From: an uncultured Duncaniella sp.
GTDB taxonomy: Bacteria; Bacteroidota; Bacteroidia; Bacteroidales; Muribaculaceae
Length of the DNA stretch: 64,000 nucleotides
Assembly (NCBI GenBank): GCA_910589485.1
Contig: CAJUSW010000010.1
Coordinates: 1 to 64,000 of the forward strand
Reading direction: 5' to 3'
Made by a program: the position numbers and the translations under genes
Notes under the pieces: model-generated
What the model saw: the letters and a program-made list of their open reading frames with translations, nothing else
Told to the model about the DNA's origin: nothing
The model's database searches: none
Part shown: positions 24,306-33,020 of the stretch, one piece after another
Numbering within the stretch: position 1 is the stretch's first letter
How the letters are laid out: each line of letters opens with the position of its first letter

Positions 24306-27020
24306 ATGAAAAGAGTTTATACGTTTGGAGACGGTAAAGCCGAGGGTAATGCCTCAATGCGCAATCTCCTTGGTGGCAAAGGTGCCAACCTTGCCGAGAT
24401 GAACCTGCTAGGAATGCCTGTTCCTCCCGGTTTCACCATCACAACCGAAGTATGTACCGAATACACCCAGTATGGTCGCGATGAGGTGGTAAAGCGCCTC
24501 ACCAAGGACGTGGAGGCTGCTATTGCACACGTTGAAGGCCTTACCGGCAAGAAATTCAATGATCCCGCCAATCCCCTTCTCGTTTCTGTACGCTCCGGAG
24601 CCCGCGCTTCAATGCCCGGCATGATGGATACCGTGCTCAACCTGGGTATGAATGACGCTACTGTAGCTTCACTCGCTGAGAAGAGCGGCAACCCCCGTTT
24701 TGCTTGGGATAGCTACCGTCGTTTCGTACAGATGTACGGTGACGTTGTTCTCGGCATGAAGCCCAAGAGCAAGACCGACATTGATCCCTTCGAGGAGATC
24801 ATGGATAAGAAGAAGGAGGAGAAGGGTGTCAAGCTCGATACCGAGCTCGATGTCGAGGATCTGAAAGAACTCGTCAAGCTCTTCAAGGCTGCTGTTAAGG
24901 AGTACACCGGCAAGGACTTCCCCGACAATGCTTGGGAACAGCTTTGGGGTGGTATCTGCGCTGTATTTGACAGCTGGATGAACGAGCGCGCTATCCTCTA
25001 CCGTCGCATGAACCAGATTCCTGAAGAGTGGGGAACCGCTGTAAACGTTCAGGCTATGGTGTATGGCAACATGGGTAACAACTCAGCTACTGGCGTGGCA
25101 TTCAGCCGTGACGCCGCTACTGGCGAGAATATGTTTAACGGCGAGTACCTCATCAACGCTCAGGGCGAGGACGTGGTAGCCGGTATCCGCACTCCCCAGC
25201 AGATCACAGTAGAGGGATCTCGTCGTTGGGCTGCCCTCCAGGGCATCAGCGAGGAGGAGCGTGCCTCCAAGTATCCCTCACTTGAGGAGTCTATGCCTAC
25301 TTGCGCTGCCGAGCTCATCGCTATCGCAAATAAGCTTGAGGATTATTACAAAGACATGCAGGACATGGAGTTCACTATCCAGGACGGCAAGCTCTGGATG
25401 CTCCAGACTCGTAACGGCAAGCGTACAGGTGCCGCTATGGTTAAGATCGCCATGGACCTTTTCCGTGAAGGCGAGATTGATGAGAAGACCGTGCTCATGC
25501 GCATGGAGCCTCAGAAACTTGATGAGCTTCTCCACCCCGTATTCGACAAGGCTGCTCTTAAGCGTGCCGACGTTGTAGCCAAGGGTCTTCCCGCATCTCC
25601 CGGTGCCGCTACCGGCCAGATCGTATTCTCAGCCGAGGAGGCCGAGGCTTGGTCAGAGAAGAAGCGCAAAGTTGTGCTTGTCCGCATCGAGACCTCTCCC
25701 GAGGACCTTCGCGGTATGGCAGTTGCCCAGGGTATCCTCACAATGCGTGGCGGTATGACCTCTCACGCTGCTGTGGTAGCCCGTGGTATGGGTAAGTGCT
25801 GTGTTTCAGGCGCCGGTGAAATCCGTGTTGACTACAAGGCCAAGACCGTAGAAATGGGTGGTAAGACATATAACGAAGGTGACTGGATCTCGCTCAACGG
25901 TTCTACCGGTGAGGTTTACGATGGCCAGGTGCCCACTGTAATGCCCGAGCTCGGTGGTGATTTCGGTCAGGTGATGAACTTTGCCGCCAAGTACACCAAG
26001 ACTCTCGTCCGCACTAACGCTGATACCCCCCGCGATGCTAAGCAGGCCCGTCACTTCGGTGCCCAAGGTATTGGTCTCTGCCGTACAGAGCACATGTTCT
26101 TCGAGGGTGACCGCATCAAGGCTGTACGCGAGATGATCCTCGCAAGCGATGTAGAAGGCCGTCGTGCTGCTCTCGCTAAACTTCTTCCCATGCAGCGTGG
26201 CGACTTCGAGGGTATCTTCGAGGCTATGGACGGCTATGGCGTGACCATCCGTCTTCTCGATCCCCCGTTGCACGAGTTCGTACCTCACCAGACTGCTACC
26301 CAGAAGGAGCTCGCCGAGCAGATGGGTATTACTCTCGAGGAGGTTAAGGCTAAGGTTGATTCTCTCGAGGAGTTCAACCCCATGCTCGGACACCGTGGTT
26401 GCCGTCTGGGTATCACCTATCCCGAGATCACCGAAATGCAGGCTCGTGCCATCATCGAGGCCGCTCTCGCAGTTAAGGCCCGTGGTATCGACGTTCACCC
26501 CGAGATCATGATTCCCCTTGTTGGTTCACTCAAGGAGATCCAGAATCAGGCAAACATAATCCACGCTACCGCTACCAAGGTGTTCGAGGAGACCGGCAAT
26601 TCTGTTGCTTACAAGGTAGGTACCATGATTGAGGTTCCCCGCGCCGCTCTCGTAGCCAACCAGATCGCTGAGGTTGCCGAGTTCTTCTCATTCGGCACCA
26701 ATGACCTCACTCAGATGACCTTCGGATTCTCTCGTGATGACGCTCCCAAGTTCCTCAAGTTCTACAAGGAGCACGGCATCATCAAGACCGATCCTTTCGA
26801 AGTTCTCGATCAGGAAGGCGTAGGTCAGCTCGTTGAAATGGGCGTTAAGAAAGGCCGTGCCACTAACCCCGACCTCAAGGTTGGTATTTGTGGCGAGCAC
26901 GGTGGCGAGCCTTCTTCTGTGAAGTTCTGTGCTAAGCTCGGTATGAATTACGTATCCTGCTCACCGTTCCGCGTGCCCATCGCCCGCGTAGCTGCGGCGC
27001 AGGCTGCCATCGAGGAGTAA
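24306..27020 (+). CDS. ppdK: Pyruvate, phosphate dikinase
   Basis: A 904-residue enzyme, the usual length. An N-terminal ATP-grasp part (KRVYTFGDGKAEGNASMRNL, PVPPGFTITTE) is followed by the swivelling domain with the phosphorylated His487 in GGMTSHAAVVARGMG, and the TIM barrel with SFGTNDLTQMTFGFSRDD and the catalytic Cys862 in GICGEHGGEPS. It interconverts pyruvate, ATP and phosphate with PEP, AMP and pyrophosphate, and serves glycolysis or gluconeogenesis in anaerobes. Codon use (many CGT, GGT, GCT, CTC) differs from neighbours and suggests high expression. It stands alone between a promoter and a hairpin terminator. Confidence 0.98.
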   Translation: MKRVYTFGDGKAEGNASMRNLLGGKGANLAEMNLLGMPVPPGFTITTEVCTEYTQYGRDEVVKRLTKDVEAAIAHVEGLTGKKFNDPANPLLVSVRSGARASMPGMMDTVLNLGMNDATVASLAEKSGNPRFAWDSYRRFVQMYGDVVLGMKPKSKTDIDPFEEIMDKKKEEKGVKLDTELDVEDLKELVKLFKAAVKEYTGKDFPDNAWEQLWGGICAVFDSWMNERAILYRRMNQIPEEWGTAVNVQAMVYGNMGNNSATGVAFSRDAATGENMFNGEYLINAQGEDVVAGIRTPQQITVEGSRRWAALQGISEEERASKYPSLEESMPTCAAELIAIANKLEDYYKDMQDMEFTIQDGKLWMLQTRNGKRTGAAMVKIAMDLFREGEIDEKTVLMRMEPQKLDELLHPVFDKAALKRADVVAKGLPASPGAATGQIVFSAEEAEAWSEKKRKVVLVRIETSPEDLRGMAVAQGILTMRGGMTSHAAVVARGMGKCCVSGAGEIRVDYKAKTVEMGGKTYNEGDWISLNGSTGEVYDGQVPTVMPELGGDFGQVMNFAAKYTKTLVRTNADTPRDAKQARHFGAQGIGLCRTEHMFFEGDRIKAVREMILASDVEGRRAALAKLLPMQRGDFEGIFEAMDGYGVTIRLLDPPLHEFVPHQTATQKELAEQMGITLEEVKAKVDSLEEFNPMLGHRGCRLGITYPEITEMQARAIIEAALAVKARGIDVHPEIMIPLVGSLKEIQNQANIIHATATKVFEETGNSVAYKVGTMIEVPRAALVANQIAEVAEFFSFGTNDLTQMTFGFSRDDAPKFLKFYKEHGIIKTDPFEVLDQEGVGQLVEMGVKKGRATNPDLKVGICGEHGGEPSSVKFCAKLGMNYVSCSPFRVPIARVAAAQAAIEE

Positions 27021-27053
27021 TAGTCCGCTTCAGTACATACTGAATAAATAACC

Positions 27054-27097
27054 AGTTAGGCTGTAATCCCCTATCCAATGGGCATTACAGCCTAACT
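27054..27097 (+). terminator. Hairpin terminator after ppdK
   Basis: A perfect 14-base inverted repeat: AGTTAGGCTGTAAT at 27054-27067 pairs with 27084-27097, and inner C and G runs extend the stem. It lies 34 bases after the ppdK stop. No strong T run follows, which is common in this phylum. Confidence 0.75.
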
Positions 27098-27142
27098 TGC
27101 GCTTAGACAGTTGTCCTATTGACAACATAATATGCCAAGCTA

Positions 27143-27173
27143 TTGCCTTGATTTATGGAAAGTATTATATTTG
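27143..27173 (+). promoter_or_regulatory. Bacteroidetes-type promoter for the GH20 gene
   Basis: TTG at 27143-27145, a 20-base spacer and TATATTTG at 27166-27173. The start would be near 27180, about 70 bases before the ATG at 27250. Confidence 0.7.
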
Positions 27174-27249
27174 CAGTGGCTAACGGCTTGATGCTATCAG
27201 CCGGGGCTATGAGTTGTCCACTACATATATCAATCAATTAATCATTATC

Positions 27250-28875
27250 ATGAAAATTCCCTCCCCATTATTATGCTTTGCCGCCATTGCATTATCATCT
27301 TGCAGTGAACGGCCGGCCGTAGAGGCGTCATATGACGTGATTCCCCTACCCCAGAAGGTGGCTCTCGATTCTGCAGAGAAAGCCTTCAAACTTAATCCTC
27401 GCACCCGCATAGTCGCTACCGATAGTGCGCAACAGATCAACGCCCGGCTTTTCGCAGAATATATTTCCTCGCTCACTGGTTTTACCCCCAAGATAGTTTC
27501 CAACACTCCGGCTTCTGACTACATACATCTGACAACCGATCCGGCTGAATCAGCCGACGCTTACACCATCAATGTGACCGCCGATAGTGTAGTGGTTAGA
27601 GGTGGCAGTGCGTCTGGAACTTTTTATGGCCTTCAGACCCTGCGCAAAGCGATCCCCGGTAAGGCAGAAGCCGACGTGCTTTATCCTGCCGGAAAAATAT
27701 CGGATGTCCCTCGTTTCGCCTATCGTGGGGCACATTTCGATACATCGAGGCATTTCTTCTCTCCCGACTCGGTAAAAATATTCATCGATATGCTTGCACT
27801 CCATAATATGAACCGTTTTCATTGGCATCTCACCGACGATCAGGGCTGGCGAATCGAGATGAAAAGTCTGCCTGAGCTTGCCAAAATTGGATCCAAACGG
27901 GCTGGTACAGTGATAGGTAATAATACGGGAGAATACGACAACATTCCATATGGTGGCTATTACACCCAGGATGAAGTTAAAGAGATCATAAAATATGCCT
28001 CCGATCGTCACATCACAATCATACCTGAGATCGACCTGCCCGGACATATGCAGGCCGCTCTTGCAGCTTATCCCGAGCTGGGATGTACCGGTGGCCCATA
28101 CGAGGTGTGGCAACGCTGGGGTGTCAGTGATGATGTGCTCTGTGCGGGAAATGACAGTGTGTATGTCTTCCTTGATAAAGTGCTTGATGAAATCACCGGG
28201 ATATTCCCATCGGAATACATTCATATCGGTGGCGACGAGTGCCCAAAGGTTAGATGGAAAGAATGTGCCCGATGCCAGGCTAAGATAAAAGCCCTCGGAC
28301 TCAGGGATGATAAGCACAGTACTGCCGAGGACAAACTGCAAAGCCATGTGATGAAACACGCCGCTGACCGCCTCGCCTCCAAGGGTCGTAAAGCCATAGG
28401 ATGGGATGAGATACTCGAAGGAGGATGCGACACCACCACTGTGATTATGTCGTGGCGTGGAGTGCAAGGAGGAATAAAGGCAGCGCAAGCCGGCCACGAT
28501 GCTATCATGACCCCGGCCACTTATCTGTATTTCGATTATAAGCAAAGTCATGACGAAGGGGAACCGGGAGCTTTCTATGCTGCGCCACTTCTTCTCGATA
28601 AAGTATATGGATATGAACCGATCCCCGAGGACTTTACGGACGAACAGGCGGCTCACATCATTGGCGTGCAGGGCAACACCTGGTGCGAATATATCCCTAA
28701 TTTCCGTCATGCCCAATATATGACGTTGCCACGCTTTGCCGCGCTCTCGGAATTGCAATGGAGCAGCGCTCCTAAGGATTTTGATGCGTTTCTTGTACGC
28801 CTGTCCCAGCTGCGCAAGATATACGATGCTGAAGGATACAACTATAACGCCAAGGCTTTCGAGAGACAGGAATGA
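27250..28875 (+). CDS. Beta-N-acetylhexosaminidase lipoprotein, GH20
   Basis: A 541-residue protein from the ATG at 27250; the in-frame GTG at 27214 would put 12 odd residues before a clean lipoprotein signal (CFAAIALSSC, Cys near residue 17). An N-terminal GH20b domain is followed by the catalytic barrel, with FHWHLTDDQGWRIEM and the catalytic pair Asp329-Glu330 in HIGGDECPK. It removes terminal GlcNAc or GalNAc from glycans, probably outside the inner membrane. It has its own promoter and terminator, so it is a one-gene unit. Substrates could be host mucin glycans or peptidoglycan fragments. Confidence 0.93.
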   Translation: MKIPSPLLCFAAIALSSCSERPAVEASYDVIPLPQKVALDSAEKAFKLNPRTRIVATDSAQQINARLFAEYISSLTGFTPKIVSNTPASDYIHLTTDPAESADAYTINVTADSVVVRGGSASGTFYGLQTLRKAIPGKAEADVLYPAGKISDVPRFAYRGAHFDTSRHFFSPDSVKIFIDMLALHNMNRFHWHLTDDQGWRIEMKSLPELAKIGSKRAGTVIGNNTGEYDNIPYGGYYTQDEVKEIIKYASDRHITIIPEIDLPGHMQAALAAYPELGCTGGPYEVWQRWGVSDDVLCAGNDSVYVFLDKVLDEITGIFPSEYIHIGGDECPKVRWKECARCQAKIKALGLRDDKHSTAEDKLQSHVMKHAADRLASKGRKAIGWDEILEGGCDTTTVIMSWRGVQGGIKAAQAGHDAIMTPATYLYFDYKQSHDEGEPGAFYAAPLLLDKVYGYEPIPEDFTDEQAAHIIGVQGNTWCEYIPNFRHAQYMTLPRFAALSELQWSSAPKDFDAFLVRLSQLRKIYDAEGYNYNAKAFERQE

Positions 28876-28920
28876 TGAAATATGAAAATAGTTGTAACAT
28901 CTTGAATATATTTTGAAACT

Positions 28921-28958
28921 ACCCTCCCGAAAATCCCTACAATGGATCTCGGGAGGGT
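28921..28958 (+). terminator. Hairpin terminator after the GH20 gene
   Basis: A 10-base perfect stem (ACCCTCCCGA at 28921-28930 with 28949-28958) and an 18-base loop, followed by GGATTTTT. It lies 45 bases after the stop codon. From 28959 to about 29120 I see nothing else. Confidence 0.8.
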
Positions 28959-29120
28959 GGATTTTTATACATGATCTCGTATCAGTCTTTCATATTTTTG
29001 ATGCGACCCGACATATATGATTTTCAGAAAAGCAGAGAAAGTTGAGAGATATTATCCGAGTCTCATCTCGATATGGTTATGCCAAACATATTAAGGCTTG
29101 ATCGGTGATTTCAAGCAGAT

Positions 29121-29941
29121 CTAAGATTCGTACAATCTCCGTGCTTCGTTTAGGCGCTCCTTTATCCGTGATACCAGATCGGCAGGAGCCATAACCCTTA
29201 CACCCTCACAGAATGACAGAAGGAGTTGCTCCAGTTCATAGTTGGGATACACCTCAAATCATTAGGAATATACTTGATATCAGGACAGGAGTCGATTGAA
29301 TCAATTCTGTCGAAGGCATAATTGGACAAATCTTCCCGTCCTTCGGTTCTCGCAATCAGAAACCATCTGTTGTTATATTCTTTAAGGTAATAAGGATGTA
29401 CCGAAAATAATCCGGGCGTACTGTTGTGAAACGGAGTATAGGTGAGCCTCAGGACTTCTCGATTGGTTATGGCAGAGAGCAATCTGCCGAAATAATGAAG
29501 TCCTTGCAGATACTTATTCTCATCAAGTCCTACCACTCTCTCGACATCTGTATTAATATCAAGAGACAGTTTAAACCTGTCCACGAATGAGCTGATCCAC
29601 TCCATTTGTGGCATCCCCTCGAATCGTGAAAGCATGGCCACACATTGCATCATCTGGCCGATCTCATCCTCGTTCAACTGGAGCCGATACATTGACATCT
29701 CCCGATTAGCATATCCATAGGTCACAAATTTACCTTTCCTGACACTCTCAATCTCGATTCCGGGTTGCGAGCCGATAAAATCCATATCGCCACGTATCGT
29801 GTTTTTGCACACCTTAGGAAATCCCAACATCTCCAATTCCCTATTGATCTCACAGTGTAAATCATCGGTTGAGTATCCTCCACGACGTAGGTATCGGTCA
29901 AGTATTCTGTATCGGATTTCTGAGTTCTTTGTGTTCGGCAT
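29121..29941 (-). pseudogene. WYL-domain transcription regulator gene with internal deletion
   Basis: The open frame runs from the ATG at 29941 to a stop at 29198 (247 residues). It starts with a helical DNA-binding part (EIRYRILDRYLRRGGYS, NTIRGDMDFI) and a WYL domain (VHPYYLKEYNNRWFLIA, DRIDSIDSCPDIKYIPND). There the frame turns to unrelated residues. Another frame of the same strand, from about 29257 to the stop at 29121, continues with EVYPNYELEQLLLSF and EGVRVMAPADLV, the normal end of such proteins. The 55-60 residues that normally link these two parts are missing, so an out-of-frame deletion at about 29255-29258 is likely. The product may be unstable or unable to sense its ligand. Its former targets are unknown. 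Confidence 0.75.
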
Positions 29942-30010
29942 GGCATTGATCGTTATACTGTTGCAAATGTAGCAATAATATTTTATGGGAATGGACATAA
30001 GGTGAATAAT

Positions 30011-30042
30011 TTTGCATAAGGATTAAATTCCTACTATCTTTG
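30011..30042 (+). promoter_or_regulatory. Bacteroidetes-type promoter upstream of the repeat element and lipoprotein gene
   Basis: TTTG at 30011-30014, a 20-base spacer and TATCTTTG at 30035-30042. Transcription would begin near 30049 and run through the element 30085-30270 into the gene at 30297. Confidence 0.7.
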
Positions 30043-30084
30043 TAACCGATAATCATGATATCGGCTACGATATTTCAATCCACA

Positions 30085-30270
30085 TAAGTAAGTCGTAAAA
30101 ATTAATGCACATATAAATCGCAGTTATTTTGTGGTATTTTGGCTGCGGAATGAAGGAGCATAGCGAGCTATGCGACTGAGTGACAAGGCCAAAATAGCTA
30201 AAAAGAACAAGATTTTTTGGGCAAGCTCTTTAGGACTTACATATAGCGGTTAATTTTTAAGACTTACTTA
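30085..30270. repeat. Full-length leader repeat element with terminal inverted repeats
   Basis: A 186-base element whose ends (30085-30105 and 30250-30270) are inverted repeats matching at 20 of 21 places. Inside, TATTTTGGC (30135-30143) pairs with GCCAAAATA (30188-30196), and seven-base arms at 30158-30164 and 30167-30173 make a tight hairpin. It has no reading frame. Both outer parts match the element at 305-408; the 87 bases at 30123-30209 are absent there. It begins 42 bases after the -7 box and ends 26 bases before the start codon at 30297. A MITE or REP-like mobile repeat is most likely; a structured regulatory leader is the alternative. Confidence 0.75.
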
Positions 30271-30296
30271 AATCAATGCGTTAATCCTCGCTAATA

Positions 30297-31103
30297 ATGA
30301 AAACATCCTCGGCTTTAATAACCGTCATCCTTTCCCTCGCTATTGCTTCATGCTCCGCCGGAGGCAACCGTTCAGTATCATCTTACGAGCAACTTCCGGA
30401 CGATGACTACCGTCGTCTCATCGCCAAGGCCATTATGAATGACGATCCCGGGATGTTCGCATCATTGTGCCGGTATCCTATAGAACGCGAATACCCGCTT
30501 CACGATATCGAAGATTCCGCCATGATGGTGAAGTATTTCCCTACACTCGTGGATGATTCCCTCAAGCGTGTCATATCGGAATCTACCCCTGATGATTGGG
30601 GAGAATTTGGATGGCGTGGATCATCGCTCGCCGATGGTGAATACATATGGTGTGACGAGGGTGTGATATATTCTATTCCTTATCAATCAGCACAGGAGAA
30701 ATCCATGCTCGATAGCCTCATGCGTTCTTACTATGCCTTCATGCCGTCCCGATATGCCTCGGGTTGGAAACCTGAAACATGTTATACCGACAGTATCGGC
30801 ACAGTATATCGCATTGACCGAAAAGAAAACGGTGAGGAATACCTGCTGACCACAATCAGGCAAAAAGATGGTGCCATCGACCTGTCGACTGCGAGGAGCC
30901 TGCCCGGAACACTCGAGATCCAGGGTTCGGCAGCTACTCATGTATATTCTTTCAGCGATAACGATTCCACAATATGGATGATAATGTACTTCCCCTATGA
31001 GGAGGTTACAGTCCTGAGTCGTGAGGGGGACGGACAATCGGATACATCCATTCCGCTGACCAAAGCTTATTGGCATGATCTGATCCGCAACAACCCTTCC
31101 TGA
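30297..31103 (+). CDS. Lipoprotein of unknown function
   Basis: A 268-residue protein with a clear lipoprotein signal (LSLAIASC, Cys near residue 19) and no other membrane segment. The mature part is acidic and contains DDDYRRLIAKAIMNDDPGMF near the N-terminus, which resembles the start of a small helical domain, then a mostly beta region. I recognise no family or catalytic motif. It has its own promoter at 30011-30042 and a leader of about 250 bases that contains the whole repeat element. The cobalamin riboswitch downstream belongs to the next unit. Confidence 0.75.
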   Translation: MKTSSALITVILSLAIASCSAGGNRSVSSYEQLPDDDYRRLIAKAIMNDDPGMFASLCRYPIEREYPLHDIEDSAMMVKYFPTLVDDSLKRVISESTPDDWGEFGWRGSSLADGEYIWCDEGVIYSIPYQSAQEKSMLDSLMRSYYAFMPSRYASGWKPETCYTDSIGTVYRIDRKENGEEYLLTTIRQKDGAIDLSTARSLPGTLEIQGSAATHVYSFSDNDSTIWMIMYFPYEEVTVLSREGDGQSDTSIPLTKAYWHDLIRNNPS

Positions 31104-31185
31104 CCGGGATTATATTTGTAGAAACGCTATAGCATTGGGCATAAAAATTAGATGCTGAAACGTCGCATTGTACAATAAAAATTTG

Positions 31186-31193
31186 TAAATTTG
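31186..31193 (+). promoter_or_regulatory. Probable -7 box of the left cobalamin unit
   Basis: TAAATTTG at 31186-31193 lies just before the riboswitch. At the usual 20-base distance only TCG (31163-31165) is present instead of TTG, so the -33 match is poor. Confidence 0.45.
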
Positions 31194-31200
31194 CACCGCA

Positions 31201-31365
31201 TTTAGGTGAATCGGCAACACATATGCCGGTGAGAGGGAATCCGGTGAGAATCCGGGACAGTGCCAGCTACTGTAATGCCCCTAAGTATCTGTCATAAATT
31301 ATGCCACTTCCATAACGGAGGGAAGGCCGACATGATATGGGCTAAGTCAGGAAACCTGCCTTGAT
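31201..31365 (+). promoter_or_regulatory. Cobalamin riboswitch
   Basis: Conserved parts are seen in order: an opening stem region AGGTGAATCGGC, GGGAATCCGGTGAGAATCC near 31235, GGGACAGTGCCAGCTACTGTAA near 31254, and the closing AGTCAGGAAACCTGCCT at 31345-31361. Cobalamin binding in such elements lowers expression of downstream genes. It precedes the PepSY gene by about 40 bases and should control the whole unit 31407-35334. Confidence 0.95.
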
Positions 31366-31406
31366 GCGATTTGAACGTGATTATTTCTGGAACAAAATAA
31401 TTAGTT

Positions 31407-32498
31407 GTGAATAAAAAAATATTCAGACTTTTACATCTGTGGCTATCGGTCCCATTGGGATTGATAATAGTTTTATTGTGTCTATCAGGGGCTGTTTTGC
31501 TTTTTGAACGGGATTTTGGCCATCTCGGACAGGCAAATGTGAATAGCAACGGGCATCAACCGCTCCCGCTTGATTCCATTCTTTCATGCGCTGATAATTA
31601 CTTGGCAGGGAAGAATAAGATTGTCGGTGTAACCATATATCCCGATTCGGAGCACGCATATAAAGTAATGTTGGCAAAACCTGCCATGGCCGCCCTATGG
31701 GTAGATCAATATACCGGAGAAGTATTAGGCAAATATGACCGGGCAAAGATATTCAAACTTGCCAGTGCCGCTCACCGTCGCCTTTTCGGCAAGTCAAAAG
31801 CTGAGGGTGCCTATGGTGCAAAATTGGGAATACTTATATTAGGTATATCGACGGTCGGATTATTCTTTATCATTATCTCAGGCTTCATAGTCTGGTGGCC
31901 GGCTAAAGGTGGATGGCATGACAAACTCAGGATCTCATCTAAGCACGGTTCCTACAGGTTATGGTATGACATTCATTGCATCGGCGGTGTCGCGAGTTCT
32001 CTCATACTCGTTGTGTGCATCCTCACCGGATTAAATTGGTCGTTCGGATGGTATAAAAGTGCTTTCTATACAACTTTAGGCAGCGAAGTGGCCCGGACAT
32101 CAAGCCATAAGACTCCGGCCGAAAATTTCACGGCATGGGAAAATGCCTACCGAAACATCGTGGCTACCAATCGTGACAAAGAAATCAGGGTCTATCAAGG
32201 CGAGATTGATATTGTGGTAGGTGGAATCGGAAATCAGCAAGCACTCGATACATATGTGTATGATGCCTCAACAGGTGACATTGACAATGTCCTGACCTAT
32301 TCCGACAAGGAACGGTCCGGCCATATCAAAGGTTGGATATACACTCTCCATGTCGGATCATGGATGGGATGGCTGTCCCGGATAATTTATCTGATATGTG
32401 TTCTGATTGGTGCCACACTCCCCGTCACCGGATATTACCTTTGGTATAAGAGAGTGTCCATGAGTTCATCTAAACGATCATGCGTGAAGAAAAAATGA
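31407..32498 (+). CDS. PepSY-type inner membrane protein under cobalamin control
   Basis: A 363-residue protein with a GTG start at 31407. It has the PepSY-TM layout: an N-terminal membrane helix (LWLSVPLGLIIVLLCLSGAV), a periplasmic PepSY part (YLAGKNKIVGVTIYP, YTGEVLGKYDRA), a middle helix ending in FIVWWPAKGGWHDKLR, a WYDIHCIGGVASSLILV helix and a C-terminal helix. His residues in HRRLFG and DIHC could bind heme, as in inner-membrane siderophore reductases of this family. It is the first gene after the riboswitch and overlaps cobU by 4 bases. Reduction of a corrinoid or metal complex in the envelope is an inference. Confidence 0.8.
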   Translation: MNKKIFRLLHLWLSVPLGLIIVLLCLSGAVLLFERDFGHLGQANVNSNGHQPLPLDSILSCADNYLAGKNKIVGVTIYPDSEHAYKVMLAKPAMAALWVDQYTGEVLGKYDRAKIFKLASAAHRRLFGKSKAEGAYGAKLGILILGISTVGLFFIIISGFIVWWPAKGGWHDKLRISSKHGSYRLWYDIHCIGGVASSLILVVCILTGLNWSFGWYKSAFYTTLGSEVARTSSHKTPAENFTAWENAYRNIVATNRDKEIRVYQGEIDIVVGGIGNQQALDTYVYDASTGDIDNVLTYSDKERSGHIKGWIYTLHVGSWMGWLSRIIYLICVLIGATLPVTGYYLWYKRVSMSSSKRSCVKKK

Positions 32499-33013
32499 AG
32501 GCCCGTTTTATCATGGTGACTGGAGGCCAACGGAGCGGAAAAAGTGTTTTTGCCGAAACTCTGGCCCTTCAGATGTCACCTCACCCCACATATCTTGCCA
32601 CGGCCAAGGTCATGGATGAGGAAATGGCCCGACGGGTGGCTATCCATAAGGACAGACGTAAAGAGATTTGGCGGAATATTGAATCTCCACTTGAGGTGAA
32701 AGGAATCGATTTCACTGACAATGAAGTGGTGTTGATCGACTGCCTCACACTCTGGGCCACCAACTGGTTCTTTGAACGTAATGAGAATGTGGAAGATTCT
32801 TTAACCGCTCTCCGGGATCAGATTGAATGGCTGATGACCTGCAACACGACTTTTATAGTTGTGACAAACGAAGTAGGACTCGGCGGAGTGAGTTGCAATA
32901 GCATGCAACGTAGATTCGCCGATCTTCAAGGCTATATAAACCAGCTTGTCGCATCGATTGCTGAAGAAGTATATCTAATAGTATCCGGTATTCCGGTTAA
33001 AATCAAAGGATGA
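32495..33013 (+). CDS. cobU: Adenosylcobinamide kinase / adenosylcobinamide-phosphate guanylyltransferase
   Basis: A 172-residue protein from the ATG at 32495, which overlaps the previous stop by 4 bases; an ATG at 32480 is the alternative. Walker A GGQRSGKS is near the N-terminus, the guanylylated His lies in IHKDRRKEIW, and VVTNEVGLG is the conserved C-terminal block. It phosphorylates adenosylcobinamide and adds GMP, the first steps of nucleotide loop assembly. cobT follows after 7 bases. Confidence 0.95.
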   Translation: MKARFIMVTGGQRSGKSVFAETLALQMSPHPTYLATAKVMDEEMARRVAIHKDRRKEIWRNIESPLEVKGIDFTDNEVVLIDCLTLWATNWFFERNENVEDSLTALRDQIEWLMTCNTTFIVVTNEVGLGGVSCNSMQRRFADLQGYINQLVASIAEEVYLIVSGIPVKIKG

Positions 33014-33020
33014 TAAAATC

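Noticed and set aside
25806..26498. A 230-codon open frame antisense to ppdK
   Set aside because: Caused by the strong codon bias of ppdK; no independent support.
27550..28758. A 402-codon open frame antisense to the GH20 gene
   Set aside because: It lies wholly inside a well-supported enzyme gene with catalytic motifs, has no promoter or start region of its own, and its translation shows no known domain.
29964..29971. Minus-strand TACATTTG upstream of the WYL gene as promoter
   Set aside because: No matching -33 TTG at the expected distance.
31111..31118. TATATTTG resembling a -7 box after the unknown lipoprotein gene
   Set aside because: No TTG at the 20-base distance, and TAAATTTG at 31186-31193 lies closer to the riboswitch.
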